DNA of 64,000 bases from an uncultured Aquimarina sp. (GCA_947497175.1 CANMFM010000007.1:457798-521797); one strand, 5' to 3'; counted from the stretch's first letter, positions 18,036-26,986 are shown. A program made the numbers and translations. Notes: generated from the letters alone by a model not told the origin.

Positions 18036-20042
18036 ATGAACTTCAAAGAACAAATACTTCAAGGCATCCCCAAAACATTACCACCAAAGAAAATCTTAGA
18101 TCCTAAGATAAGTCGTGCTCCAAAGCGAAAACAAATCTTATCTACGGAAGAGAAAAAATTGGCTCTTCGTAATGCTTTGAGATATTTTCCTGATCAATGG
18201 CACGATGAACTTGCTTTAGATTTTCTAGAAGAACTAAATGAATACGGACGTATTTATATGTATCGCTTCATTCCGGAGTATGCTATGCATGCCCGGCCTA
18301 TACACGAATATCCCGCCAAAACCATGCAAGCAGCAGGCGTTATGCTAATGATTCAAAACAACCTGGATCCCGAAGTTGCTCAACATCCATATGAGCTGAT
18401 CACGTATGGTGGCAATGGCGCTGTTTTTCAAAATTGGGCGCAATATCTGCTTACTATGCAATATCTTGCTACCATGACAGATAAACAAACCTTACATATG
18501 TATTCTGGACACCCCATGGGATTATTCCCATCATCTGTAGAGGCCCCAAGAGTTGTAGTAACAAACGGAATGATGATCCCGAACTATTCTAAACCCGATG
18601 ACTGGGAAAAATATAACGCCTTGGGGGTTACACAGTATGGTCAAATGACCGCAGGAAGTTATATGTATATTGGCCCGCAGGGCATTGTTCATGGCACAAC
18701 CATTACCGTGATGAACGCGTTTAGAAAAACGTTAAAACCCCACGATACTCCTGCTGGTAAAATCTTTTTAACAGCAGGCTTAGGAGGAATGAGCGGTGCA
18801 CAACCCAAAGCAGGAACTATTGCCGGATGCATAACCATTTGTGCCGAAATTAATTCGCAAGCTGCTAGGAAACGCTATGATCAGGGATGGGTAGATGAAC
18901 TTCTTGATAACCTTCAGGATTTAGTTACCAGAACGAAAAAAGCTGTTCAGCATAATGAGGTCGTATCCATAGCGTATCAAGGAAATATTGTAGATGTTTG
19001 GGAGCGATTTTATGAAGAAAATATATCTATAGCACTAGGATCGGATCAGACATCATTGCACAACCCATGGTCGGGTGGGTATTATCCCGTTGGACTTAGT
19101 TATCAAGAGGCCAATGCTATGATTGCCAATGATCCAAAAAAATTTAAAACTAAAGTTCAGGAATCGTTACGAAGACATGCAGCAGCAATCAATAAACACA
19201 CCAAAAGAGGCACTTACTTTTTTGACTATGGAAATGCATTTCTACTTGAAGCTTCCAGAGCAGGTGCAGATATAATGGCTGAAAATGGCATAGATTTTAA
19301 ATATCCCTCATACGTACAAGACATCTTAGGACCAATGTGTTTTGATTATGGATTCGGACCGTTTCGATGGGTTTGTACTTCAGGAAAATCTGAAGACTTG
19401 GATAAAACAGACCAAATTGCATTAGAAGTACTGAAAGTAATCAAAAAAGCTTCTCCAAAAGAAATTAAACAGCAAATGCAGGATAATATTACGTGGATAG
19501 AAGAAGCTAAACAAAATAAACTGGTTGTAGGTTCTCAGGCAAGGATTTTATACGCAGATGCCGAAGGCAGGATCAAAATAGCCAAAGCTTTTAACGAAGC
19601 TATCCTAAACGGAGATATTTCGGCGCCCATAGTTTTAGGAAGAGATCATCATGATGTCAGCGGTACAGACTCGCCGTATAGAGAAACCAGCAATATTTAT
19701 GATGGCAGTAAATTTACAGCAGATATGGCAATCCATAATGTGATTGGAGATAGTTTTAGAGGTGCAACCTGGGTATCGATTCACAATGGTGGTGGTGTTG
19801 GATGGGGAGAAGTAATAAATGGGGGGTTTGGACTTGTTTTGGACGGATCCAACGAGGCCGCTCTGAGATTGGAACGCATGCTGTTTTATGATGTTAACAA
19901 CGGTATCTCCAGAAGAAGCTGGGCCAGAAACAAAGAAGCTTTATTTGCTATTAAAAGAGAAATGGAGCGCACTCCTGACCTAAAAGTTACTTTACCTAAC
20001 CTGGTTGAAGAGGACACAATCAATAAAAACTTTAAGAATTAA
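18036..20042 (+). CDS. hutU: Urocanate hydratase (long Bacteroidetes form)
   Basis: Urocanate hydratase (urocanase), second Hut enzyme, converting urocanate to imidazolonepropionate using NAD+ as an electrophilic cofactor. Signatures: ELITYGGNGAVFQNWAQYLL, MYSGHPMGLFPS, TAGLGGMSGAQPKAG (nucleotide region), SDQTSLHNPWSGGYYPVG, and GLGRDHHDVSGTDSP-like GRDHHDVSGTDSPYRETS near the active site. At 668 residues it is about 110 longer than the Bacillus/Pseudomonas enzyme of about 555; this longer form is normal in Bacteroidetes. It sits between hutI and hutG with gaps of 6 and about 18 bp, all consistent with one transcript. Confidence 0.95.
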   Translation: MNFKEQILQGIPKTLPPKKILDPKISRAPKRKQILSTEEKKLALRNALRYFPDQWHDELALDFLEELNEYGRIYMYRFIPEYAMHARPIHEYPAKTMQAAGVMLMIQNNLDPEVAQHPYELITYGGNGAVFQNWAQYLLTMQYLATMTDKQTLHMYSGHPMGLFPSSVEAPRVVVTNGMMIPNYSKPDDWEKYNALGVTQYGQMTAGSYMYIGPQGIVHGTTITVMNAFRKTLKPHDTPAGKIFLTAGLGGMSGAQPKAGTIAGCITICAEINSQAARKRYDQGWVDELLDNLQDLVTRTKKAVQHNEVVSIAYQGNIVDVWERFYEENISIALGSDQTSLHNPWSGGYYPVGLSYQEANAMIANDPKKFKTKVQESLRRHAAAINKHTKRGTYFFDYGNAFLLEASRAGADIMAENGIDFKYPSYVQDILGPMCFDYGFGPFRWVCTSGKSEDLDKTDQIALEVLKVIKKASPKEIKQQMQDNITWIEEAKQNKLVVGSQARILYADAEGRIKIAKAFNEAILNGDISAPIVLGRDHHDVSGTDSPYRETSNIYDGSKFTADMAIHNVIGDSFRGATWVSIHNGGGVGWGEVINGGFGLVLDGSNEAALRLERMLFYDVNNGISRRSWARNKEALFAIKREMERTPDLKVTLPNLVEEDTINKNFKN

Positions 20043-20060
20043 TATAGCTTATTGAATATC

Positions 20061-21014
20061 ATGAAACACTACATGCAGACAAATAAAGATCTCTGGACCG
20101 GTCGTGTATCAAATGATCAATTATATCTGCATGAAAAAATTGTTTGTCTTGATTTAACCACAGATCCCCTTCCGATAAATGACAAGAAGTCATTTGCCTT
20201 ATTAGGATATGCTTGCGACGAAGGAGTAAAAAGAAATCAAGGCCGGATTGGCGCTAAAGATGGTCCAGATACCATTCGAAAAATGTTGGCTTCGTTATCG
20301 AATCATTTTTCTGACGATATTGATATTTTGGATATTGGAAATATAACATGCCATTCTGGAAATCTTGAAGAAACACACCTCGAAACCTCAAATTGTATTG
20401 CAACAATTTTAAATAGTGAAACTTTTCCAATTGTCATAGGAGGTGGACATGACCTTGCTTATGCCCATTACAATGGAATAAAAAAGCACGTTCCGGAAAA
20501 AAAAATTGGCATTATCAATCTAGATGCACATTTTGACCTTAGAGCTGTAAAAGAATATAGAAATTCTGGCACACCCTTTTATCAAATTGCCAAAGAAAAT
20601 GATACATTTCAATACTTATGTCTAGGCATCCAAAAGGCTTCCAATAATCGAGAATTGTTTGAGACAGCAGATCAATTAGACGTTAGTTATCTTTTCAATA
20701 CAGCGTTTACCATGTATAATAGAGATAAGGTTCTAAAAACTGTGGATTCATTTATTGCCACTGTTGATCTTGTTTATCTAACTATTGATATTGATGGATT
20801 CTCTTCGGTATATGCTCCCGGAGTTAGCGCTCCTTCACCGTTAGGTTTTTCTATAGATATAGCGCTAGAGACTATTCAAAGAATTTGTAACTCTAAAAAG
20901 TTAATAAGTGTAGATTTGGTAGAACTTAACCCAACATATGATCTTGATCATTGCACCGCAAGATTAGCCTCCAGGTTAATTTACAGCATAATACAGGAAC
21001 TACAAAGCCTCTGA
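20061..21014 (+). CDS. hutG: Formimidoylglutamase
   Basis: Formimidoylglutamase of the arginase/agmatinase (ureohydrolase) family, last Hut step, releasing glutamate and formamide. The manganese-binding motifs are present: GGGHDLAYAH, NLDAHFDLR and TIDIDGFSSVYAPGVSAPSP. I place the start at ATG 20061 (317 residues); a TTG nine bases upstream is possible but less likely. The presence of this gene rather than formimidoyl-glutamate deiminase means the four-step route to glutamate and formamide. It is the last gene of the operon; an AT-rich gap of 685 bp follows. Confidence 0.93.
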   Translation: MKHYMQTNKDLWTGRVSNDQLYLHEKIVCLDLTTDPLPINDKKSFALLGYACDEGVKRNQGRIGAKDGPDTIRKMLASLSNHFSDDIDILDIGNITCHSGNLEETHLETSNCIATILNSETFPIVIGGGHDLAYAHYNGIKKHVPEKKIGIINLDAHFDLRAVKEYRNSGTPFYQIAKENDTFQYLCLGIQKASNNRELFETADQLDVSYLFNTAFTMYNRDKVLKTVDSFIATVDLVYLTIDIDGFSSVYAPGVSAPSPLGFSIDIALETIQRICNSKKLISVDLVELNPTYDLDHCTARLASRLIYSIIQELQSL

Positions 21015-21151
21015 AAAATTTCTCTATCATACTTTTCTAATAAAGGAGAGCACATTTCTAAAAATTGTAAATTAAAAGGAAATTCAATCTAATTTACATA
21101 TCCTATCCAAACTTTTATTCGAGTTAAAGGCTATCTATTTTTACAAAAAAA

Positions 21152-21173
21152 GGGATTACCAAAAAATAATCCC
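21152..21173 (-). terminator. Intrinsic terminator of the 26-codon gene
   Basis: Read on the minus strand: GGGATTA, an 8-nt loop, TAATCCC, then seven T. The stem is perfect, and it lies 50 bp after the stop codon of the small minus-strand gene. On the plus strand the U tract is poor, so it mainly serves the minus strand. Confidence 0.75.
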
Positions 21174-21222
21174 TCTTATTGATTTAAAAAACAAATAACC
21201 AATATTTGTTATATCTCTATTA

Positions 21223-21303
21223 CTACTTACGAATTGCATAACTAGAAGCTTCAGGGAGTTCACTTAAAAATTTAACAAGACTATTAAAATTTAAATAATT
21301 CAT
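21223..21303 (-). CDS. Probable 26-residue peptide gene
   Basis: A minus-strand frame from ATG at 21303 to TAG gives 26 residues beginning MNYLNFNSLVKFLSELPEAS and ending AIRK. It is too short for ordinary gene callers, but it is framed by a very good flavobacterial promoter (TTTG, 19 nt, TACTTTAG, at 21331-21361) and a perfect intrinsic terminator (21152-21173). The predicted transcript is about 175 nt with a leader near 20 nt. No cleavable signal peptide is visible; the N-terminal half is amphipathic. It could equally be a small regulatory RNA with an accidental frame. I do not recognise the peptide. Confidence 0.5.
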   Translation of the reverse strand: MNYLNFNSLVKFLSELPEASSYAIRK

Positions 21304-21330
21304 GACTGTGTGATTTAAGGTTATTGATTA

Positions 21331-21361
21331 CTAAAGTACTATGTTATCAACAATAAACAAA
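21331..21361 (-). promoter_or_regulatory. Promoter of the 26-codon gene
   Basis: On the minus strand, TTTG (complement of 21358-21361), a 19-nt spacer, then TACTTTAG (complement of 21331-21338) fits TTTG-N19-TAnnTTTG with one mismatch. The predicted start is near 21325, giving a leader of about 20 nt before the ATG at 21303. Confidence 0.6.
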
Positions 21362-21482
21362 ATAAAATGTTTATTATTTGTTAATAATTTGTTGAAAGTA
21401 TATTTTTTTAAGATAAAATACATCATTTTTTAAATATATTAAATATTATTGTAGTTAAAAACTTACTTTTATTGTTGATAAC
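21343..21482. repeat. 15-bp inverted repeat flanking an AT-rich intergenic tract
   Basis: GTTATCAACAATAAA (21343-21357) and TTTATTGTTGATAAC (21468-21482) are exact reverse complements 110 bp apart. The left copy fills the spacer of the minus-strand promoter, so a protein bound there would control the small gene; the right copy faces the plus-strand gene at 21700. A short inner dyad (ATAAACA/TGTTTAT) lies just inside. The rest of the gap from 21483 to 21610 shows nothing I can name. Confidence 0.5.
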
Positions 21483-21610
21483 TATGTTAATAACTTCAAA
21501 ATAGATTGATAAAACTCAAGTACTACTCTACCTACGCTTTCATAAAGACATGAAAATCAAATAAAAAGAAACAACACTAATTATATTTAAAGTAGTACCC
21601 ACGAAAGAAC

Positions 21611-21703
21611 ATGTGTAGTGATTCAATTAAGGGTTTACAAAAAACGATATCTGGCCTTAGGAGCACTGATCAATTCAATCTTTTACCTAAATTGCACCTA
21701 TGA
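21611..21703 (+). CDS. Possible 30-residue upstream frame coupled to the next gene
   Basis: A short plus-strand frame begins MCSDSIKGLQKTISGLRSTD and its stop overlaps the start of the 158-residue gene as ATGA. Such overlap is typical of translational coupling, but the peptide resembles nothing I know and the overlap may be chance. It would be a leader peptide if real. Confidence 0.22.
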   Translation: MCSDSIKGLQKTISGLRSTDQFNLLPKLHL

Positions 21704-22176
21704 AATCTGCTTCAGTAAAAGAAATTAAAACAGAATTATCTAATTACTCTCATCAAGAACTTATAGAGTTGTGCCTTAGGTTGTCTCGATTTAAAAAAGA
21801 AAATAAGGAATTACTAACGTACTTATTATTTGAATCTACAAACGAGGAAGGATATATTATGAGTATTAAAAATGAGGTAGATGAACAATTTAATAGTATC
21901 AATACTAAATCATATCATTATATTAAAAAAAGCGTACGTAAAACACTTCGTATAATCAAAAAACATATACGCTACTCAAAAAATAAAGAAACAGAAATCG
22001 AATTACTTCTTCATTTTTGCAAAAAACTAAAAGAGTTTACACCGTACATACAAAATAGCACGGTGTTGAAGAATATTCATGAACGAGAAATTAATGCTAT
22101 AAAAAAGAAAATCACTGTACTACACGAAGACTTACAGTATGATTACGAATTGGAGCTACGATCGGCCTACTTATAA
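21700..22176 (+). CDS. Conserved hypothetical helical protein, 158 aa
   Basis: Cytoplasmic, strongly basic and almost wholly helical protein. The N-terminus (VKEIKTELSNYSHQELIELCLRLSRFKKENKELLTYLLFE) looks like a conserved helical bundle, followed by YHYIKKSVRKTLRIIKKHIRYSKNKETEIELLLHFCKKL and a C-terminal helix with repeated charged residues; these are cited as short signatures of a family I have seen in flavobacterial genomes but cannot name. It has no signal peptide or membrane span. It is convergent with the MaoC gene, 16 bp apart. No function is proposed. Confidence 0.7.
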   Translation: MKSASVKEIKTELSNYSHQELIELCLRLSRFKKENKELLTYLLFESTNEEGYIMSIKNEVDEQFNSINTKSYHYIKKSVRKTLRIIKKHIRYSKNKETEIELLLHFCKKLKEFTPYIQNSTVLKNIHEREINAIKKKITVLHEDLQYDYELELRSAYL

Positions 22177-22192
22177 TCAAATACTTAGACTA

Positions 22193-22657
22193 TTATTCGA
22201 ACATCAAGGACACAAACTCTGCAACACAAGCGGGTTTTTCTACACCTTCAATCTCGAGGGTGCAGTCCCATGTTATTTTCAATCCATTATCGGCATATTC
22301 TTCTATTTTGGTGACACTACTGTGTAATCGTAAACGACTATCAACAATAACAGGGTGGGGAAAACGCACTTTATTCAGTCCATAATTAAATCCCATAACA
22401 GCACTTTCAACAGTAATGAGATCCATTAACATTTTTGAAAGTAGCGAGATTGATAAAAACCCATGTGCAATTGTTTTTTTAAAAGGAGATTCCTTTTTTG
22501 CACGTTCTACATCCACATGCACCCACTGAAAATCTTGTGTTGTTTCGGCAAAAGTATTGATCATCTCCTGGGTTATTGTTATCCAATCTCCTACAGGCAA
22601 TTGTTTACCTTCTACCGTTTTAAAATCTTTAAAATTCTTAAATACAAGCTGATTCAT
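22193..22657 (-). CDS. MaoC family (R)-hydratase
   Basis: Hot-dog-fold hydratase of 154 residues in the MaoC/PhaJ family, which hydrates enoyl-CoA to (R)-3-hydroxyacyl-CoA. The hydratase-2 signature is seen in FAETTQDFQWVHVDVERAKKESPFKKTIAHGFLSISLLSKM, with the conserved Asp and His (DFQWVHVD, IAHGF) of the active site. It is the last gene of the minus-strand acyl-CoA cluster, 9 bp after an SDR that would oxidise or reduce its 3-hydroxyacyl-CoA product, so the two probably act together. Confidence 0.9.
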   Translation of the reverse strand: MNQLVFKNFKDFKTVEGKQLPVGDWITITQEMINTFAETTQDFQWVHVDVERAKKESPFKKTIAHGFLSISLLSKMLMDLITVESAVMGFNYGLNKVRFPHPVIVDSRLRLHSSVTKIEEYADNGLKITWDCTLEIEGVEKPACVAEFVSLMFE

Positions 22658-22666
22658 ACCCTTATT

Positions 22667-23404
22667 TTATCTCGAAATACCACCATCGATAGTTAAACAA
22701 ATTCCGGATACATAAGAAGCCTCATCGGAAGCTAAGTACAAATATCCGTAGGCAATATCTTTTGGTAACGCAGCTTTTTGGAGTGGTATTTGCTTTTGAA
22801 TTCCATCGAGATGCTCCTGAGGTATCTGATCTGTCATTTCGGTTAACGTAAAACCTGGAGCTAATGCGTTAGCCGTGATGCCGTATTTACCAAGCTCCAT
22901 AGTCCAGGTTTTCGACATTGCAATAACACCTGCTTTTGTGGCCGCATAATTGGTCTGCCCAAAATTACCGCGTAATCCGACATTAGATGCCGCCGAAACT
23001 ATACGTCCGTATCCGGCATCTTTCATATATTTAGAGACCACCTGAGTACACAAAAATACACCTTTAAGGTTTACATCAATTACAGCATCCCATTCTGACT
23101 CACTCATTTTATGCAAGGTTCGATCTTTTGTGATACCAGCATTATTAATCAAAATATCTATACGACCGTATTTTTTATAAATCCTTTCTGCTTCAGTTTC
23201 AATAGCCGCTTTATTGGTTACTGAAATTTTAGTAAATTCTGCAGTATTTCCAGTTTCTACAATATTTTTAGCAGTATTCTCCCCATCATCCAGAAGATCC
23301 CAAATGATCACAGTTGCGCCTTCTTCAGCGAATAATTCCGAAACCGCTTTACCTATTCCTCTTGCTCCACCGGTTACAATGGCAATTTTATCTTTTAATC
23401 TCAT
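22667..23404 (-). CDS. SDR family 3-oxoacyl-CoA/ACP reductase (FabG-like)
   Basis: Classical short-chain dehydrogenase of 245 residues. Motifs: TGGARGIGKAVSELFAEEGA (cofactor site), NNAGITKDRTL, catalytic Ser in VSAASNVGLRG, and the YAATKAG active-site Tyr-Lys. The C-terminus SGICLTIDGGISR is typical. FabG-type NADP(H) reductases act on 3-oxoacyl-ACP or acyl-CoA; next to a MaoC hydratase a role in CoA-linked beta-oxidation or (R)-hydroxyacyl metabolism is favoured over fatty-acid synthesis. A 225-bp gap separates it from the upstream gene, so it may have its own promoter. Confidence 0.9.
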   Translation of the reverse strand: MRLKDKIAIVTGGARGIGKAVSELFAEEGATVIIWDLLDDGENTAKNIVETGNTAEFTKISVTNKAAIETEAERIYKKYGRIDILINNAGITKDRTLHKMSESEWDAVIDVNLKGVFLCTQVVSKYMKDAGYGRIVSAASNVGLRGNFGQTNYAATKAGVIAMSKTWTMELGKYGITANALAPGFTLTEMTDQIPQEHLDGIQKQIPLQKAALPKDIAYGYLYLASDEASYVSGICLTIDGGISR

Positions 23405-23629
23405 ATTTTTATGTCTTTTGCATATGTTATTTTAAAAACTGAATTTATTCCATATATCGATAGCTTCAAGTACCAAGATCCATAACATAGTGTGTCGAGG
23501 TCTGATCGTATATTTATTCTAAATGCATCTTTTAATACCCATGGTTATCCATATCTCAATTACGTTGATGACCGGCCATTTTGGCTCCATTACGTCATGT
23601 CAAAACGCTAAAAATGACATACAACAACA

Positions 23630-24607
23630 TCAAGAACACTCTATAACAACTTTACCCCTAACCTTGCGCTGCATCATTGCTTCGAGAGCTTTTGAAGTAT
23701 CTTTAAGAGGATATATTTTATGAATATGTGGTTTTAGTTTGCCGGCACCATACCACTGCATTAATTGCATGGTATTTTCCATATTTTTTTTGGGGGTTTT
23801 CATGGCAAAACTCCCCCAAAATACTCCTACGATAGCACAACCCTTAAGCAGCGCCAAGTTAAGAGGAATTTTAGGGATTTCTCCAGCCGCAAAACCTACC
23901 ACTAAGTAACGCCCTTCCCAAGCCATAGCGCGAATGGCCGCTTCAGAATAATCACCACCAACCGGATCATATACCACATCTATTCCTTTACCATTTGTGA
24001 GTTCTTTACTTCGTGATTTTAAATCTTCTTTTGTGTAATTAATAACCTCATCGGCACCAAATGCTTTACACAATTGTAGCTTTTCATCTGTTGAGGCTGC
24101 GGCAATTACTTTTGCTCCCATAAGCTTTCCTAACTCTACCGCTGCCAAACCAACTCCTCCTGAGGCCCCAAGAATCAAAAGCGTTTCTCCTTTTTTTAGT
24201 TGTGCTCTGTCTTTTAATGCATGATACGATGTCCCATATGCCATCATAAATGATGCTGCTACGGGAAAATTCATCATAGGTGGTTTTTTAAAACAGGCGC
24301 TACCCGGTACAACAGCCTCTTCGGCATATCCGCCATGCATCACAAATCCAAAAACCTCATCGCCAGGTTTGAGATGAGAAATTTCTGCTCCAACCTCTTT
24401 AACTATTCCTGCAATATCACTCCCTGGAGTAAAAGGTAATTCTGGTTTAAATTGGTATAATCCCTGAATGATTAAAGTATCCGGAAAATTAACTCCACAT
24501 GCTTTTACAGATACCACAACTTCTTTGGCTTTTGGTTTGGGACTCTCAAGCTCTTCCAATTTCAAATCAGAAGGTGGTCCAAATTTTTCACAAACTATTG
24601 CTTTCAT
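23630..24607 (-). CDS. NADPH:quinone oxidoreductase family protein (zinc-free MDR)
   Basis: Medium-chain dehydrogenase/reductase of 325 residues of the quinone-oxidoreductase type. The N-terminal GroES-like fold carries ACGVNFPDTLIIQGLYQ and GSDIAGIVKEVG; the cofactor domain has LILGASGGVGLAAVELGKLMGA (about 143-164), and the KSRSKELTNGKGIDVVYDPVGGDY segment follows. No catalytic or structural zinc cysteines of the alcohol dehydrogenases are seen. In this cluster it may reduce an enoyl or quinone-like intermediate. The start lies 14 bp after the neighbouring PTGR-like gene. Confidence 0.88.
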   Translation of the reverse strand: MKAIVCEKFGPPSDLKLEELESPKPKAKEVVVSVKACGVNFPDTLIIQGLYQFKPELPFTPGSDIAGIVKEVGAEISHLKPGDEVFGFVMHGGYAEEAVVPGSACFKKPPMMNFPVAASFMMAYGTSYHALKDRAQLKKGETLLILGASGGVGLAAVELGKLMGAKVIAAASTDEKLQLCKAFGADEVINYTKEDLKSRSKELTNGKGIDVVYDPVGGDYSEAAIRAMAWEGRYLVVGFAAGEIPKIPLNLALLKGCAIVGVFWGSFAMKTPKKNMENTMQLMQWYGAGKLKPHIHKIYPLKDTSKALEAMMQRKVRGKVVIECS

Positions 24608-24620
24608 AAAACTGGACCTA

Positions 24621-25625
24621 TTATTCTTCGATAACTTTTAATACTAGTTTTCCCATTTTTTCTCCAGAAAACAATCGTAAAAATGTTTCATGAAAGTTGT
24701 CTATACCTTCATAAATATCTTCTTTACTTTTTAATTTTCCTTGTGCCATCCAGCCACCCATTTCTTTGGCTGCATTACCATAGTCTTTTGCATAATCCAT
24801 AACAACCATTCCTTGCATAGTAGCTCTGTTCACCAATAGTGACAAGTAATTACTCGGGCCTTTTATAGCCTCTTTATTATTATACTGAGAAATAGCACCA
24901 CAAATCACAATACGGGCATGCATACGTAATCTGGCCAAAGCTGCGTTAAGAATCTCTCCTCCGACATTATCAAAATACACATCAATCCCTTTAGGGCATT
25001 CTCTTTTAAGACCTGCATGAATATTTTCTGCCTTGTAGTCTATAGCTCCGTCAAAACCTAATTCGTCTACTACATATTTACATTTTTTATCACCTCCTGC
25101 AATGCCAATTACACGACATCCTTTGATTTTAGCAATTTGACCTACAACGCTACCCACGGCACCGGCTGCACCTGAAACCAACACAGTATCACCTTCTTTT
25201 ATCTTTCCTACTTCCAGGATTCCAAAATATGCGGTCATCCCTGGCATTCCTAGTGTTCCTATGTACATCGGTAAAGGAGCTAGATTGGGATCTACCTTAT
25301 ACCAGTTTTCACCATTTGTAACACTATATTGTTGTACTCCTCCCCAGCCCGTTAGACAATCTCCTTCTTTAAATTTTGGGTGATTATTTGCTTTAATTAC
25401 TTTTCCTACTGATCCCGCACGCATAACATCATTAATCTGAATGGGTTCTATATATGATTTACCTTCATTCATCCATCCGCGCATTGCAGGATCTAATGAT
25501 ATATAGTGCTGTTGGATAAGAACTTCTCCTTCTTTAGGTTCGGGAATAGGGTTAGACTGTAATTCCCATGTATCTTGTTCAGGAAGACCAACAGGTCGTT
25601 TTTTAAATATTAATTGCTTATTCAT
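24621..25625 (-). CDS. NADP-dependent oxidoreductase, PTGR/CurA-like
   Basis: Medium-chain reductase of 334 residues in the leukotriene B4 12-hydroxydehydrogenase/prostaglandin reductase group, the same branch as curcumin reductase CurA. Characteristic segments are YISLDPAMRGWMNEGKSY, LGMPGMTAYFGILEVGKIKEGDTVLVSGAAGAVGS (signature of the group), GIDVYFDNVGGEILNAAL and CGAISQYN. These enzymes reduce the C=C bond of alpha,beta-unsaturated ketones or aldehydes with NADPH. Its presence suggests an enone intermediate in the pathway or detoxification of lipid aldehydes. Confidence 0.88.
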   Translation of the reverse strand: MNKQLIFKKRPVGLPEQDTWELQSNPIPEPKEGEVLIQQHYISLDPAMRGWMNEGKSYIEPIQINDVMRAGSVGKVIKANNHPKFKEGDCLTGWGGVQQYSVTNGENWYKVDPNLAPLPMYIGTLGMPGMTAYFGILEVGKIKEGDTVLVSGAAGAVGSVVGQIAKIKGCRVIGIAGGDKKCKYVVDELGFDGAIDYKAENIHAGLKRECPKGIDVYFDNVGGEILNAALARLRMHARIVICGAISQYNNKEAIKGPSNYLSLLVNRATMQGMVVMDYAKDYGNAAKEMGGWMAQGKLKSKEDIYEGIDNFHETFLRLFSGEKMGKLVLKVIEE

Positions 25626-25668
25626 TAGTATATTATTTTAATGTATTACTGTATTTTTTGGGTAAAAT

Positions 25669-26424
25669 CTATAATGACGTTCCTCCGTCCAGCGTTATAG
25701 TTTGTCCGGTTATAAATTTAGTATTTTCAGAAGCTAGCCACACAACAGCCTCTGCAATTTCTTCGGCTAGTCCATACCGTTTCATTGGGATCACGCTTTT
25801 CAACATTTGATCCATATCGGGCCGTACGGATAAAAGTTTGTCTAATAATGCAGACTCTGTATATCCAGGGCAAACTGCATTTATACGAATATTTTTAGTT
25901 GCATATTCCAAAGCGGCAGACTTTGTCATTCCGACTACGGCAAATTTGCTCGCACTGTAAGATAGGTTATTTAATGAGGCTTTCAACCCGGCTAAAGATG
26001 CAATATTTACGATATTTCCTCCTCCTTGTTTTACCATTTGTTGTAGTGCTAGCTTCATACAATAAAAAACCCCAGTTTGGTTTACTGCAATTACACTATC
26101 CCAATCTTCTAAAGTATATTCTCCAGTCTTAGCCATATTTCTAGGCCCTATCCCGGCATTATTAACAATTACATCTAATCTACCAAACTTTTGAACTGTT
26201 TTTGAAATAAGTTGTTCTACTTCATCAAACTTAGTAACATTCGCTGTTATTACTGTACTTTGACCGCCATCGGCAGTAATATCATCTACTATTTGCTGTG
26301 CTTTTTCTTTTTTGATATCAGACACCACAACTGTAGCCTTATGTTTAGCAAAATGTTTGGCGGTAGCAGCTCCAATTCCAGAGCCTGCACCGGTTACAAT
26401 TACTATTTTATCGTTTACTTGCAT
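25669..26424 (-). CDS. SDR family oxidoreductase
   Basis: Classical SDR of 251 residues with VTGAGSGIGAATAKHFAKH at the cofactor site, NNAGIGPRNM, the catalytic Ser in NIASLAGLKASLNN, and YSASKFA carrying Tyr and Lys. The C-terminus TGQTITLDGGTSL is standard. Probably an NAD-dependent hydroxyacyl or alcohol dehydrogenase of the surrounding acyl-CoA cluster. The 11-bp gap to the DUF1330 gene, itself upstream, supports cotranscription. Confidence 0.9.
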   Translation of the reverse strand: MQVNDKIVIVTGAGSGIGAATAKHFAKHKATVVVSDIKKEKAQQIVDDITADGGQSTVITANVTKFDEVEQLISKTVQKFGRLDVIVNNAGIGPRNMAKTGEYTLEDWDSVIAVNQTGVFYCMKLALQQMVKQGGGNIVNIASLAGLKASLNNLSYSASKFAVVGMTKSAALEYATKNIRINAVCPGYTESALLDKLLSVRPDMDQMLKSVIPMKRYGLAEEIAEAVVWLASENTKFITGQTITLDGGTSL

Positions 26425-26435
26425 ATATTTGAGTT

Positions 26436-26822
26436 TTAATTGGCTTTACATAGTATTAATCGCGAATCTTCCAGGGCCTGGCTTCGCAATTTTGCAGGAT
26501 ATCCTTCAGCGGTAATCATATTAAGGAAATCTTCTTTAGTCGCATATTCGACAATTAGGACTTTGTCCCATTCTAAATCATCACTTGGACCTATAAAGCC
26601 AAACACAGGTCGCCCCTGATAAATAATTTTAGCTTTTGATTGCTGAAAAAAAGGTACCACCGCCTGCATATACAATGCATAGGCTTCTTCTCCCGTTGTC
26701 CCCGTTTCTTCTACTTTGTCTTTGAATTTAAGAAGATTCAACATTTGTAAAGGTCCTTTTTCAGATACCGTTGAAAACTTATGAAACTGCTCTGGGGTAA
26801 CTCCTACATATTTATGATCCAT
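26436..26822 (-). CDS. DUF1330 family protein
   Basis: Small protein of 128 residues with a ferredoxin-like alpha/beta pattern: PLQMLNLLKFKDK, a YALYMQAVVPFFQQSKAKIIYQGRPVFG segment, DDLEWDKVLIVEYATKEDFLNMI, and a Arg-Ser rich end. This matches DUF1330, a dimeric alpha-beta barrel family whose activity is unknown. It sits inside the acyl-CoA cluster between an SDR and a gap of about 240 bp. Confidence 0.75.
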   Translation of the reverse strand: MDHKYVGVTPEQFHKFSTVSEKGPLQMLNLLKFKDKVEETGTTGEEAYALYMQAVVPFFQQSKAKIIYQGRPVFGFIGPSDDLEWDKVLIVEYATKEDFLNMITAEGYPAKLRSQALEDSRLILCKAN

Positions 26823-26842
26823 GTGCTATTTTTATTTATTAT

Positions 26843-26986
26843 TTATGCATTACCAATTCTATATGCTAATTTTTCAAGCCAAACTCTAAGTACTACAACC
26901 AAAGTGTTATATATATCCAGTTCTTGGGTAGGTTCAAAATGACAAGGATTTTGAATCAAAAAGCCCTTTTCGATATCTTCTTTCAT
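26843..26986 (-). CDS. Possible 47-residue peptide gene in the acyl-CoA cluster
   Basis: A minus-strand frame from ATG at 26986 to TAA encodes 47 residues starting MKEDIEKGFLIQNPCHFEPT, with a helical second half (YNTLVVVLRVWLEKLAYRI). It fills most of the otherwise empty gap between the transglutaminase-like and DUF1330 genes and has the same direction. Composition looks coding, but there is no independent support such as a recognised family or a ribosome site. Confidence 0.3.
   Translation of the reverse strand: MKEDIEKGFLIQNPCHFEPTQELDIYNTLVVVLRVWLEKLAYRIGNA

Noticed and set aside
23523..23723. Plus-strand frame of 66 codons
   Set aside because: Its second half is the complement of the reductase gene and the first half has no support; it is a shadow frame.
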